From positions 1-37,905 of IMG/VR virus record IMGVR_UViG_3300045141_000102: a stretch of 37,905 nt of DNA, one strand, 5' to 3'. This document shows positions 21,233-30,200 of this stretch, piece by piece. How positions within the stretch are numbered: the first letter of the stretch is position 1; each line of letters opens with the position of its first letter. Source of the stretch: a virus. The notes under the pieces were generated by a model. That model was not told the DNA's origin, made no database searches, and saw only the letters and a program-made list of their open reading frames with translations. Position numbers and translations under genes: made by a program.

Positions 21233-22693
21233 TTATAGAGACAATTTGAACATGAGGCGTTTTAATTCTGGGCTTAAATTAGACGTTCCATTCGTCAATT
21301 CAATCCTAAACTGAATAAATACCGAACTTGTAATAACTGACGCTGATTTATTAAATGACAACACTCCCCCCTCGGTAGAAAACGTATACGAACCTAATGT
21401 AGTAAATGAATCGGATAAGTTCTTCCGATATTTTATATTAATCCCTTGTCCCGATACTAATAATTTAGTAAAGTAATTTTCCATTTGTTGGAATGTTCTA
21501 TTACCAAGTGATTCACCAACCTCATACAACGGAGAGTCTATAAATCCGAAGGTATATTTATGCTGATTGTCCATTTTATCAATCCCATACGTTGACCCTT
21601 GCTTCCAGCCATTTAGATAAATATCTCTATTCGTAGAAAGCAGTGCGCCCATAACCCCCGTATCAGTCCCCGTAGATATAAGATTCTCTAACTGTAAAAC
21701 ATTCTTACCCGTAGAAGGATAAAGACTATACACACCCCCATTTGTAGAACATCCGCTAACACCAAAGAAAATCTTACCCCTATGATAAATCATAGCCCCT
21801 GGATTGGTGAAAATAAACGCTCCACCATCAAGATTATTTACATAGTTTGGTATCTTTGAAATCTCAATAAACGACGTAGAATCACTTTCAAATATCTTCC
21901 CTTCAATACCAGCTTGGATATAAAGCCTATTATTCAACGACAGCATTGCATTTACTCCATTTTCATTCATTCGTAAAGGGATACCTATTGTTAAAGCGGG
22001 ACGAGCAAAAGGATAAAGGTCAGCTACTTTAAACTCATAGATATTCGACCCCTTCCATGTTCCCACCATCAAAAATTGTCCTAAATCAGCAATAGATTTT
22101 GTTCGTAAATCAGAGGGTAGAATACAAACATCAGGAACCCATACAAACGATGAAGCGTTCGCAGGGTCAAACGGAGCTATTGATGATTGCCATTGAACCC
22201 GTGCAATCGTATTATGATTACAAATATAAAGGTCATTATCCACCGACTCTAACATAGTATGATATAAATCAGTGGTCAAAGTTTGAAAATTGGTCGTCCA
22301 AGTAGGAGAATTTGAAAGCGGCCCATACACATCTAAAGTAGAACTAGTAGCAACCCATAAATAATCCTGCCAAAGTCCTATCCCTTCACCTATACCCGAT
22401 GAATTACCTGTTACTACTGACCATGTTGTTCCGTCATCGGTCGAGTGATAAACCTTTGCTGTGTCCCCATACGCCCAAATAGAATTAGTATTTTTAGGGT
22501 CACGTCGGAAACCAATTATCAAATCAGTTACCGTTGAACCAGAAACTTTTGTCATTAACTGATTAAGACGTACTGAACCTGGATTGGTAGAAATATCAAC
22601 ACAGGACATATTGCCAAAACCAAGAACAGGATGCGGCGCAATACCCATCGACCACGATTCAATTATCAATTCTCCGTCAGTCGCTTTAGCCAT
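21233..22693 (-). CDS. Beta-propeller-like tail protein
   Basis: The 486-aa product has repeated segments of the BNR/sialidase-type pattern (AYGDTAKVYHSTDDGTTWSVV, LWQDYLWVATSSTLDVYGPLSNS, YHRGKIFFGVSGCSTNGGVYS), where 'S.D.G.tW' is the Asp-box. The gene lies among tail genes and most likely encodes a propeller-like tail or hub protein. The C-terminal ~90 residues are a separate beta domain. Start overlaps the preceding stop (TGATGG). No catalytic residues argued. Confidence 0.6.
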   Translation of the reverse strand: MAKATDGELIIESWSMGIAPHPVLGFGNMSCVDISTNPGSVRLNQLMTKVSGSTVTDLIIGFRRDPKNTNSIWAYGDTAKVYHSTDDGTTWSVVTGNSSGIGEGIGLWQDYLWVATSSTLDVYGPLSNSPTWTTNFQTLTTDLYHTMLESVDNDLYICNHNTIARVQWQSSIAPFDPANASSFVWVPDVCILPSDLRTKSIADLGQFLMVGTWKGSNIYEFKVADLYPFARPALTIGIPLRMNENGVNAMLSLNNRLYIQAGIEGKIFESDSTSFIEISKIPNYVNNLDGGAFIFTNPGAMIYHRGKIFFGVSGCSTNGGVYSLYPSTGKNVLQLENLISTGTDTGVMGALLSTNRDIYLNGWKQGSTYGIDKMDNQHKYTFGFIDSPLYEVGESLGNRTFQQMENYFTKLLVSGQGINIKYRKNLSDSFTTLGSYTFSTEGGVLSFNKSASVITSSVFIQFRIELTNGTSNLSPELKRLMFKLSL

Positions 22694-22986
22694 CAGTTTT
22701 TAGTTTGGTATGTATTTGTAGAATCAGAACTCTCATTCACAAAAGAACTATTCTTATCATACTGATATGTAGCCCCAGACGCATTAGAAGAAAGACTACC
22801 ATTCATCGTTAAATGAGTAGCATCAGTAATAACCGTCACCTGCATTACCTGACCATTTATAATAATAGGGTTACCGACAACAAGCTCAGTAGTAAAAAGT
22901 GTATTAATACCCGTTACTGCCGTACCCGAAGATGATACCGTCCCCGTTCCAGTATAATATGATTTTGATGAAAAACTATCTGACAT
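22693..22986 (-). CDS. Small virion beta protein
   Basis: The 97-aa product (YYTGTGTVSSSGTAVTGINTLFTTELVVGNPIIINGQVMQVTVITDATHLTMN) matches, from memory, a short beta-sandwich found in many phage tail and fibre proteins ('GTVSvsGt.VTGtGTlFttel.vGd.i.i'). It is preceded on the minus strand by the structured region 23005-23234, whose stem ends 18 nt before its ATG. It is probably a structural tail component. Confidence 0.6.
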   Translation of the reverse strand: MSDSFSSKSYYTGTGTVSSSGTAVTGINTLFTTELVVGNPIIINGQVMQVTVITDATHLTMNGSLSSNASGATYQYDKNSSFVNESSDSTNTYQTKN

Positions 22987-23004
22987 TTCATTTTAATTAC
23001 CATT

Positions 23005-23234
23005 AACGCCGCATCCCCACCGTGATAGCTACACGGAGGGAAGCAGCAAGCTATGTAGTTAGACAAGTACATCTCCTACTGCTCCCACCGTAAAGCCAGT
23101 ATTTAATGAAAGTTATAAGTTAATTGGCGGCGTTTTATTCTCTCGGGAGAGCTGTACTCTATTTTTATACCGCCCGTCAGGACTGATTACCTGGCAAGAT
23201 AGAGTACATATCACGGGAGAGAAATACAATTAAC
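23005..23234 (-). ncRNA. Structured intergenic RNA in the late operon
   Basis: The 326-bp gap 22987-23312 has no gene. AACGCCGC (23005-23012) pairs with GCGGCGTT (23127-23134). An adjacent domain has GTTAATTG (23119-23126) with CAATTAAC (23227-23234), enclosing TTCTCTC/GAGAGAA (23138-23144/23217-23223), a perfect 10-bp TGTACTCTAT/ATAGAGTACA (23153-23162/23199-23208) and CAGG/CCTG. CCGTG/CACGG (23020-23036) is a further hairpin. The first domain ends 18 nt before ATG 22986. Read on the minus strand it is a two-domain leader like 6659-6906. Known class not recognised. Confidence 0.6.
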
Positions 23235-23312
23235 CTTTGAAGTCCCAGTTTTTACCGTTGTCTAGCACTTATATCAACGTGTCTAACATTGTAAGGTTCA
23301 TATTTATTTTTA

Positions 23313-24083
23313 TTATTCACGAATACTATTACGACGAGAAGAAATAGGTATCAGTCGTTGTCTTTGGTCTTTGTTTCGGTTAGCTATCTCCCAACCAAGA
23401 TTATGTATAAATTCTTGTTTCTTTGCTACTAAAAAGGGTAATTGCTTCATTCCCTTGATTGAAGCCCATGCCTCAGACATCTCCAAAGGTAATAAATAAT
23501 GTAAATTAGAGGGAAAACCAGGCTGTTTTGTAGTATCACTACTTACAAAATCCGACTTATCACGTTGGAAGAATAATTTTAGGCCATTTGTAGCCGTAAC
23601 TTGTGCGTCTAAAGGAGCCGGATAGAGAAAAATAGAATTAGCTAGTTGCTTATACCATTTTGGAAAACCAGGTTGATTAAAAGTGTTCTCTAACGGATTC
23701 TCAACCATAGATTCACTAATAGGATATACTGTCTGATAATATCCATTAGCATCTAAGATATTAACTTTTATAAGCCGTAAAAATGTTGCAGCATTTAATC
23801 CAGAAGCAGCCACGGGTAAAGAATAATCAGATTGCTCGCTACCTGGTGTAGTAACCAAGTTTTTTGTTGCTATAGGAAAATTGGTATAGTTAAAATCGTC
23901 CCATGTATAATCCCCCTCATTTTGCATTATAAGAGAGACTATATTGTCGTAAGAACGGTTACAGAGGTTGGTGAATTGTGACTTTAATACTGAATTTCCG
24001 GTGATTCCACCATCTCCGAGGTCTAAAAGTAGTTCGCAGGTCTCCAAGATTCCATCTTTCGTCGAGGTATTCGAGAATTGCAT
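23313..24083 (-). CDS. Head-tail adaptor-like protein
   Basis: The 256-aa product (GILETCELLLDLGDGGITGNSVLKSQFTNLCNRSYDNIVSLIMQNEGDYTWDD) resembles gp4-like adaptor or head-completion proteins of podoviruses: helical first part, then a beta-rich middle (LRLIKVNILDANGYYQTVYPISESMVENP, NSIFLYPAPLDAQVTATNGLKLFFQR) and a charged C-terminus (NKDQRQRLIPISSRRNS). It should sit under the portal to hold the tail. Identification rests on length, composition and location before tail genes, so it is moderate. Confidence 0.55.
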   Translation of the reverse strand: MQFSNTSTKDGILETCELLLDLGDGGITGNSVLKSQFTNLCNRSYDNIVSLIMQNEGDYTWDDFNYTNFPIATKNLVTTPGSEQSDYSLPVAASGLNAATFLRLIKVNILDANGYYQTVYPISESMVENPLENTFNQPGFPKWYKQLANSIFLYPAPLDAQVTATNGLKLFFQRDKSDFVSSDTTKQPGFPSNLHYLLPLEMSEAWASIKGMKQLPFLVAKKQEFIHNLGWEIANRNKDQRQRLIPISSRRNSIRE

Positions 24084-24086
24084 AAT

Positions 24087-25226
24087 TTATAAGTATTTAT
24101 TGAACATATCTCTCCATTTCCATGCGTGGTCTTTTATCTGCCAATTATCCCGTATAAAAGTATATGCATTATCAGCAAGCTCACGCCTCAAGTCTGGTTT
24201 CAATATAACACTTTCAAGGTGTTTAAACCAGTCATCTTTACTTTCACATAATAAACCAGTCTTTTCATGTTGTATCGTTGGTGTTCCCTGTATACGTCTA
24301 TAGTAGGGATAAACCTTTGAGGCTATAGTAGGAATACCCACCATTGAGTAATCGTACCATTTGATATGGCTCTTACCATGATTAAACGGCTCATTAACCA
24401 AAGGAGCGATACCAATATCCCAACCCATAGAAAATAGATGTTGAGGGAACCCGAACCAGCTTTGAGTACCTCCGTAGAACCATAATTGATTTAAAATATC
24501 TCCCTTAGCATAACTTTGTATCTTCTGCATAACCTTTTCTATGTTCTTAGGGTCAACAGCACCACAAATCTCAAATTTAACATTCGGGTATTTCTCTAAT
24601 ATCTGTGCTATAGGTTCATAAATAAGCTCTAAATCATCATCATGAGTTATAGAACCCATATATCCTATACGAATTTTATTATCTTTAAAGATTCTACGCT
24701 TAAACTTCCAATCGTTAACATCATTACAATTAGGCAATACGTCTATAGTAGGGTTTGCAAACTGCATTTTAGAATAAGTATCTTTTAAAGGCTGTGTAGA
24801 AACTGTAATTCCATTAGACAAGGTAATAAACGACCCTAAGAAGTATCGCCCCCCTTTAAGCTCAGCATAACTTTCAAAAGCAGGGTTATCTTTTCGTATT
24901 TCTAAATAATTATCATCAAGGTCAACGACAACTTTCTTTTTAAAATGGTCAGCCATAGCAAGTAAATTAGAACCTGCCGCACCATTATCTATATGCTTTG
25001 AGAATATAAGGTCATAGTTCTTTGCCATGTAGATATAGGCTTCTTCACCTGTTTTAAACTTCTCCATCCAAGTTTTACCCCAAAAATCAATATCAAACCA
25101 TTCTGTAAGGTTCTCCATAGGTTTAATAAGCCGATAATAAGGTATCGCTCCATAATGACCTGTCTTTTTACGATAGTCGTTAATCGCCCAACTGCTATCT
25201 AGCGCACATATCTTAGGTTTAATCAT
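24087..25226 (-). CDS. Glycosyltransferase (GT4-like)
   Basis: The 379-aa product has a GT-B-like layout: an N-domain (LIFSKHIDNGAAGSNLLAMADHFKKKVVVDLDDNY) and a C-domain beginning at IRIGYMGSITHDDDLELI, with EICGAVDPKNIE, WDIGIAPLVNEPFNHGKSHIKWYDYSMVGIPTIASKVYPYY. The last piece is the nucleotide-sugar site of family 4-type enzymes. It would add a sugar to a phage or host glycan. First gene next to the tail genes and last in the direction of transcription of the 6-kb glycan cluster. Confidence 0.75.
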   Translation of the reverse strand: MIKPKICALDSSWAINDYRKKTGHYGAIPYYRLIKPMENLTEWFDIDFWGKTWMEKFKTGEEAYIYMAKNYDLIFSKHIDNGAAGSNLLAMADHFKKKVVVDLDDNYLEIRKDNPAFESYAELKGGRYFLGSFITLSNGITVSTQPLKDTYSKMQFANPTIDVLPNCNDVNDWKFKRRIFKDNKIRIGYMGSITHDDDLELIYEPIAQILEKYPNVKFEICGAVDPKNIEKVMQKIQSYAKGDILNQLWFYGGTQSWFGFPQHLFSMGWDIGIAPLVNEPFNHGKSHIKWYDYSMVGIPTIASKVYPYYRRIQGTPTIQHEKTGLLCESKDDWFKHLESVILKPDLRRELADNAYTFIRDNWQIKDHAWKWRDMFNKYL

Positions 25227-25606
25227 ACTGTTCTAGCTGGATTACCTCTGACGATAACTCCTTTAGGAATATCTCTAACCACCACCGAGCCAGCACCTAT
25301 TAATGCACCATTACCAATCCTAACAGGCAAAATAATAGCTCCACAACCTATTGAGACATTATCTTCTACAACACCGCCATTAACTTTCCATTCAATACCT
25401 ACTTGTGGGTAAAGGTCATTAACAAATCTAACACCAGGCCCGATAAAAACATTATTACCTATCTTCCAACCAGGCGGTATTGATACATGACATTGTATAT
25501 TACAATTCTCACCAATTTTAGGTTCTCCTATGTCACAGAAGGCTGAAACTTTTGTACTTTCAGGTATATTACCTTCGCCCCATACATTAGCTAATGGATG
25601 TATCAT
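25223..25606 (-). CDS. Left-handed beta-helix acyltransferase
   Basis: The 127-aa product is built of hexapeptide repeats (IGENCNIQCHVSIPPGWKIGNNVFIGPGVRFVNDL, VSIGCGAIILPVRIGNGALIGAGSVVVRDIPKGVIVRGNPARTV). The ending IxGNPA is a hallmark of sugar O- or N-acetyltransferases (WbbJ/WecD types). It would acetylate a sugar made by the neighbouring enzymes. It is shorter than typical (about 180) but complete in its core. Coupled to the glycosyltransferase by ATGA and overlapping the epimerase by 20 nt. Confidence 0.8.
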   Translation of the reverse strand: MIHPLANVWGEGNIPESTKVSAFCDIGEPKIGENCNIQCHVSIPPGWKIGNNVFIGPGVRFVNDLYPQVGIEWKVNGGVVEDNVSIGCGAIILPVRIGNGALIGAGSVVVRDIPKGVIVRGNPARTV

Positions 25607-26456
25607 TTATTTCAGATAACATTTTAGTAATTCCTTGTTCAAAGTTATATTCTGATTTGAAGTTTAACATTCGTTCAGCCTTACTAGTGCCATACACAAA
25701 TCTAATCGGGTCAACAGTTCTTGTATTTCCTATCTCAACTGGCGTAGTAAAGCCCATCTTCTCACAAATAATCCTTGATACTTCAGAAGCCTTTAATTCT
25801 TCACCACTTCCTATGTTATAAGTTTGATAATATTTATCCCATGTAGCTTCTAAGGCTAATACATTTGCTCTGGCGATATCATCGATGTAGCAGAAGTCGT
25901 TAGATTGTGACCCACCATATAAAGTAGGTGTAATCCCTCGTTGTATTCGTTCAACAAACGCTCCTACTATTCCATGTCCTCGTTTCTCTTTTCCATAAAT
26001 GTGAGCATACCGAAGTATAATATAAGGATTTTGTTGTCGTTTAATATACAGTTCACCTAAAAGTTTAGTACACGCATAATGTGAGTTACCACTTACAGGA
26101 AAATCTTCAGTAATAGGAGGAGTCTTTTCAATAGGCATATATACTGACCCTGTAGAGGCATAAACAATAGGGATATGATACTTAGCAGCCACTTCAGCTA
26201 CATTCTTAGTACCTAATACATTAGTCTCAAAGGCAAGTTGAGGGTCTCTATCTGAATCAGCAAAGCGAGCAATGGCTGCAAGATGCAAAATCCTATCTGG
26301 ACTAATCTCTTTAATACATTCTTCAAAGAATTTTTTATCTCGAATATCATTATGTTCCATTATATCGAAACCAATAACTTCATGACCTTTCTCCTCAAGT
26401 AATTTTTTTGTAGCACTTCCTATAAAGCCGAGATGGCCTGTGAGAATTATTTTCAT
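25587..26456 (-). CDS. NAD-dependent sugar epimerase/dehydratase
   Basis: The 289-aa product is an extended short-chain dehydrogenase: GHLGFIGSATKKLLE (Gly-rich NAD site, residues 7-21), DIRDKKF, LHLAAIARFADSD, YASTGSVY, and the catalytic YACTKLLGE (YxxxK). These are UDP-glucose 4-epimerase/dTDP-glucose dehydratase features. It supplies an activated sugar for the local glycosyltransferases. Ends in TAA; overlaps its neighbours by ATGA at 26453. Confidence 0.85.
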   Translation of the reverse strand: MKIILTGHLGFIGSATKKLLEEKGHEVIGFDIMEHNDIRDKKFFEECIKEISPDRILHLAAIARFADSDRDPQLAFETNVLGTKNVAEVAAKYHIPIVYASTGSVYMPIEKTPPITEDFPVSGNSHYACTKLLGELYIKRQQNPYIILRYAHIYGKEKRGHGIVGAFVERIQRGITPTLYGGSQSNDFCYIDDIARANVLALEATWDKYYQTYNIGSGEELKASEVSRIICEKMGFTTPVEIGNTRTVDPIRFVYGTSKAERMLNFKSEYNFEQGITKMLSEINDTSIS

Positions 26457-27214
26457 AAACTTTCAAATAATTTTATTATATGATGAGTGTCAATAAAATC
26501 ATCCCAAAAGTAACTAGCCTCTGGTATTGGAGGAGTATTAATCTTAGATAAAATATCAACCAAGTGAGGCTCAATCTTAACACAATAAGGTAAATCCTGT
26601 GTGTTTAATACAGTACGCCCTGCCGTTAAAAACTCCATCGCAGTATGTGATAATCCATCATGAATGGGCGCTCTAATTAACACCTTACTTTGTATTATAA
26701 TATCCTTCACATCAACAAACTTTAATTCTTCAGCAGGTTTATCAAGCCATAAAAAAGGTTTTCCGTATTCCTTTTCAACTTCTTTCATAAGGTCATATCT
26801 AAAAAACTCATGTCGTGCTGGTGGCATATACACACAAACCCTGTCACCTAATGGAGGTACATACCCAAAATAATGTTTAGGTGTCCACGTAACCATTTTA
26901 GCTTTAATTCCTATACTCGCAAGCTCTGGTATCAAATTAAACCCGTCTGCTAAATGAATAGCCTCTTTATATGTTTTCATCTCACCGTTATATCCATTCT
27001 CAATAGCATTCTTAACATCAGTACCACCCCAATGTATTATCTTAGTTGTTGCTCCTTCAAAGTAATTTCGTATCTCCTCAATCTTATCACCACCACCACA
27101 AATATATCTTACTGGTTTATTCGATTTTTCGGTAACTCGAATACCAGTCTGTTTAGCTATTTCATCAATAAACAACCAACCCCACCCCCAACCGTCAATC
27201 ATATCGCTTGTCAT
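26453..27214 (-). CDS. Probable glycosyltransferase (GT-B-like)
   Basis: The 253-aa product starts MTSDMIDGWGWGWLFIDEIAKQTG. I choose ATG 27214 because GGAGAGG lies about 7-13 nt upstream; a frame to 27280 would overlap the next gene further. It has an apparent Rossmann segment (RYICGGGDKIEEIRNYF), and a C-part with IIQSKVLIRAPIHDGLSHTAMEFLTAGRTVLNTQDLPYC, which resembles the donor-binding end of GT-B enzymes. It lies between the epimerase and a GT2. The exact family and sugar cannot be told. Confidence 0.55.
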   Translation of the reverse strand: MTSDMIDGWGWGWLFIDEIAKQTGIRVTEKSNKPVRYICGGGDKIEEIRNYFEGATTKIIHWGGTDVKNAIENGYNGEMKTYKEAIHLADGFNLIPELASIGIKAKMVTWTPKHYFGYVPPLGDRVCVYMPPARHEFFRYDLMKEVEKEYGKPFLWLDKPAEELKFVDVKDIIIQSKVLIRAPIHDGLSHTAMEFLTAGRTVLNTQDLPYCVKIEPHLVDILSKINTPPIPEASYFWDDFIDTHHIIKLFESL

Positions 27215-27887
27215 AATCAATTCCTCTCCTTCGTAATACTTCTCTACAATTAATAATCTGCCGTTCTGTTTTAAACTCACGGGTTAAATCACCAGTCCTA
27301 AATGTCCATAAACAATCTTCTAATAGCTTGAAAGTAAGACCTCTCTCCCAAGCAGTAAGCATAAGTTCCCAATCAACAGCACTCTCGAGAGATTCATCAT
27401 AATAAGGCATCTTAGATTTACGCCATAGAGAACCACCGTGAGGAATACATTGATTCTTTAACAGCTCTTTATATTCAGTTACTTCCTGTACTTTACTGAC
27501 CCCAACAGTATTTTTATATTTATGGTCAAACTCCTCATAATTAGTATACACTACATCAGCATTAGTCTCTTGTTGATAATCAGATACCTTTTGTAACGCA
27601 TACTCATCAATCGCAAGGTCATCGCTTCCAAAGGGTATTATAAAATCACCAGTAGAGTTTTCTAACGCTAAATTAAATGCCGCACTTATTCCTTTATGTC
27701 GTTGTCGGATATAACGGGCGTGAGGAAACTTAGAAACAACCTCACGTAATGATTTAAAACTTCCATCATCAACTACCACAACCTCAAAATCCTCATAAAT
27801 CTGATTTTCAAAAGACTGTAATGTTTCTTGTAATAAATCCTCCCTGTTATAAACAGGTATATTAACTGATATTCTTAGGGACACCAT
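27195..27887 (-). CDS. Glycosyltransferase family 2
   Basis: The 230-aa product shows GT2 (GT-A) motifs: ISVNIPVYNREDLLQETLQSF, EVVVVDDGSFKSLREVV (metal-binding DxD region nearby), FIIPFGSDDLAIDEYALQKVSDY and HGGSLWRKSKMPYYDESLESAVDWELMLTAWERG. This family transfers a sugar from a nucleotide donor to a growing glycan. It overlaps the methyltransferase start region by 26 nt, suggesting co-translation. Confidence 0.85.
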   Translation of the reverse strand: MVSLRISVNIPVYNREDLLQETLQSFENQIYEDFEVVVVDDGSFKSLREVVSKFPHARYIRQRHKGISAAFNLALENSTGDFIIPFGSDDLAIDEYALQKVSDYQQETNADVVYTNYEEFDHKYKNTVGVSKVQEVTEYKELLKNQCIPHGGSLWRKSKMPYYDESLESAVDWELMLTAWERGLTFKLLEDCLWTFRTGDLTREFKTERQIINCREVLRRRGIDYDKRYD

Positions 27888-28383
27888 ACACGGTTAAATA
27901 AATTTGACCATTATCATTCTGTCTAAGCTCATCTATGATATGCCAATTAGAAAGTAACTCTTTAAACTTTTCCTCATTTAAATTAGTAATCCTATAAATA
28001 TATCCATCATTAGGGTTTGGGTCTATGGGGGCTGAAATAACAATTACTTTATCCTTTATTCTATCCAAAAACCTTTCAGGTTCTTTTAAATGACATAATG
28101 CCTCTAAACACACAACTCCCTCAAATCCGAAGTAATCAAATTCTTGTATATCAGACCTTATAGCAAGCACTTTATACTCACTAATGGCATATTCAACCGC
28201 TTCACCCGATATATCAATACCTAATACCCTATTTTTAAGGTCTGTAAGTAATTTAACACCATATCCCATACCACAACCAGCATCAGCAATGTTCATATCC
28301 TTAAACTTCTTACATGCAAAGTTATAACGTTCTATAGGATAAAACATTCGGTTCTTTAGGGCGTCATTTCGTTCCTCAATCAT
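27862..28383 (-). CDS. SAM-dependent methyltransferase
   Basis: The 173-aa product has the class I motif MNIADAGCGMGYGVKLLTDL (motif I, residues 30-49), RVLGIDISGEAVEYA (acidic end of motif II) and GFEGVVCLEALCHLKEPERFLDRIKD (motif IV-V region). In the glycan cluster it probably methylates a sugar or a lipid-linked glycan. It is coupled by ATGA to the aminotransferase-like gene upstream. Confidence 0.8.
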   Translation of the reverse strand: MIEERNDALKNRMFYPIERYNFACKKFKDMNIADAGCGMGYGVKLLTDLKNRVLGIDISGEAVEYAISEYKVLAIRSDIQEFDYFGFEGVVCLEALCHLKEPERFLDRIKDKVIVISAPIDPNPNDGYIYRITNLNEEKFKELLSNWHIIDELRQNDNGQIYLTVYGVPKNIS

Positions 28384-28976
28384 AGTATTAAACTTAAATC
28401 TCTATACTCAGCCTCTTGCGGAGGATTATTTTTAGGTAATACTGATAAAAGCCATAGACCCCTAGCCGCAGAGATAGGGTCAAGGTACATATGGAATGCA
28501 GGAGTTTGTATTGGTTCAGTCATTACATCAGCTCCTTCAGTTCTACCATCAAATCTAGCCCTTCTAAACCAATCGGCAGCCTCTTTATTATCAGTTAATA
28601 TGGCCCCACCCTTACCCATAGAAATATGTTTTGATATTTGAAAACTAAGACAAGTAAAAGTACCTTTTTGATACATACCGCTAGTCAACCAACGAGCTGA
28701 ATCTATTATTCTAGTAGGATTAATCATATAACTTCCCTTCCAATCATCATCTATCCATTCAATTCTCATCCCTGCGTTTAGAGCAGCTTGTGCGACACCT
28801 ATATAAGTTCTTTTTGGTAAATTAATTATATTTTTCCAATGAATGGGGAATAATTTCTCGTATATAAAACATAAAAAGAGAGCATTAGAACAAGAATCGA
28901 CACTTACTACGTAAGGAGCGCCAGTATAATTGGATAGTTCTTCTTCAAATCCTCGAACAATATCAAATGGTTTCAT
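28380..28976 (-). CDS. Short DegT/DnrJ-type aminotransferase
   Basis: The 198-aa product resembles the DegT/DnrJ/EryC1/StrS sugar aminotransferases: YVVSVDSCSNALFLCF (PLP-binding start), LPKRTYIGVAQAALNAG, then SFQISKHISMGKGGAILTDN, where K in SFQISKH is the likely PLP lysine. Typical members are about 370 residues; this one lacks the C-terminal domain yet ends in a normal overlap (ATGA) with the next gene. It may be a reduced enzyme or need a partner; the small 115-aa gene just upstream is a candidate. Confidence 0.65.
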   Translation of the reverse strand: MKPFDIVRGFEEELSNYTGAPYVVSVDSCSNALFLCFIYEKLFPIHWKNIINLPKRTYIGVAQAALNAGMRIEWIDDDWKGSYMINPTRIIDSARWLTSGMYQKGTFTCLSFQISKHISMGKGGAILTDNKEAADWFRRARFDGRTEGADVMTEPIQTPAFHMYLDPISAARGLWLLSVLPKNNPPQEAEYRDLSLIL

Positions 28977-29310
28977 AAACTTTTTCTATTATTTTTGAAT
29001 CAATTCCCTTAAACATTTCTTTCTTCATAAAATCAATAACAAATCGTGGCATATCTTCTAATATAACTGCATAAGGCATAGAGCCATCCAAAACACCATC
29101 TTCATACATTTGCATATGAATACCCCGCCATCGTTTACCCTCAATCAAAGCTTCAAAACCTATAGATTTTCCTTCTGGAGATAGCCCACGTTCAGAATAA
29201 TTAAAAAAATGTTCAATATCTTCCTCAGTAATAACTAACTCTTTATATGTTTTAGGTATAAAAAACTTTACAGTCTCTAAATCTTTAAATTGTTTTTCAG
29301 ATAGATTCAT
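28963..29310 (-). CDS. Hypothetical protein within the glycan cluster
   Basis: The 115-aa product (MNLSEKQFKDLETVKFFIPKTYKELVITEEDIEHFFNYSERGLSPEGKSIGFEALIEGKRWRGIHMQMYEDGVL) contains no motif I recognise. It is alpha/beta with aromatic residues in the middle. Overlap with both neighbours (14 nt and ATGA) indicates that it is a real, co-translated member of the cluster. It could be an accessory of the short aminotransferase. Confidence 0.55.
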   Translation of the reverse strand: MNLSEKQFKDLETVKFFIPKTYKELVITEEDIEHFFNYSERGLSPEGKSIGFEALIEGKRWRGIHMQMYEDGVLDGSMPYAVILEDMPRFVIDFMKKEMFKGIDSKIIEKVYETI

Positions 29311-30200
29311 AAAAGTTTATATACCGATTCTAAAATCATGGCAACTTTCTCCCACGTCATACCTTCTAACTGTTTTTTAAATGTATCATCTGGTTTACTT
29401 GCTAATGCCTGTAATAAAGACCTCTCAATACTATCCTCATCGTTATAATTCATTCTAAAAAAAGGTATATCCCATTCACAACCATTCGTCATGATAATAG
29501 GTTTACCTTGTGACCCTGCTTCCATTACAGTAAGCGGCATAATTTCTTTATATGAAGGACAAGCATATACCTTACAACCAGCATAATACTTTTTTAATTC
29601 CTCTTTTCCTATTACGGGAATTACTATTGCCCCTTCTTTTTTAACCAGTTCAGCATACTCCCCCCCAGCACCTATACAAACATATTTTAGACCTAATTTT
29701 TTACACACCTTTGCCACCGCCAGTTGCCCTTTGTTTGCATCTATACGCCCAACCGTAAGGATATCAGAAGGATAAGTAACAGATACCGGCTCAAACCACC
29801 AAGAATTAATTCCATTAGGGATAATGACAATCTTATTATCAGGTATCGTTAAATGCCGTCTCACACGTTCTAACTCTCCTTCAGTTAAAAAAATACACTT
29901 ATGAAGCTCATTAATCATAGCCTGTTGTATCTCATAACTCACATATTGGTCTGTTTCATGATAAATCATAGAACACACTACCTTTTTACCCTGTTGTCGT
30001 GCATTCCATACATGGTATTTAGTCCAAGACATTGAGAAGTTAAAGCAATGAACTATATCAGCCTTAATATCAATTACTGGGTCAAAATAAAACTCAGTTT
30101 TAATACCAAGTTCCTCTAATGCCTTACGAGTAGAATCTAATTGAATAGAATCACCACCAACCCAACTAGAGCTATCCCTATTCTGAAATAATATTGTCAT
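29307..30200 (-). CDS. Glycosyltransferase family 4
   Basis: The 297-aa product follows the GT4 pattern: LFQNRDSSSWVGGDSIQL at the start, DIVHCFNFSMSW, IIPNGINSWWFEPVS, ILTVGRIDANKGQLAVAKVCKKLG, and YKEIMPLTVMEAGSQGKPIIMTNGCEW (the conserved E-x7-E region). It transfers a sugar from a nucleotide donor. It is the first glycan gene in the direction of transcription, coupled by ATGA to the small gene upstream. Confidence 0.85.
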   Translation of the reverse strand: MTILFQNRDSSSWVGGDSIQLDSTRKALEELGIKTEFYFDPVIDIKADIVHCFNFSMSWTKYHVWNARQQGKKVVCSMIYHETDQYVSYEIQQAMINELHKCIFLTEGELERVRRHLTIPDNKIVIIPNGINSWWFEPVSVTYPSDILTVGRIDANKGQLAVAKVCKKLGLKYVCIGAGGEYAELVKKEGAIVIPVIGKEELKKYYAGCKVYACPSYKEIMPLTVMEAGSQGKPIIMTNGCEWDIPFFRMNYNDEDSIERSLLQALASKPDDTFKKQLEGMTWEKVAMILESVYKLL

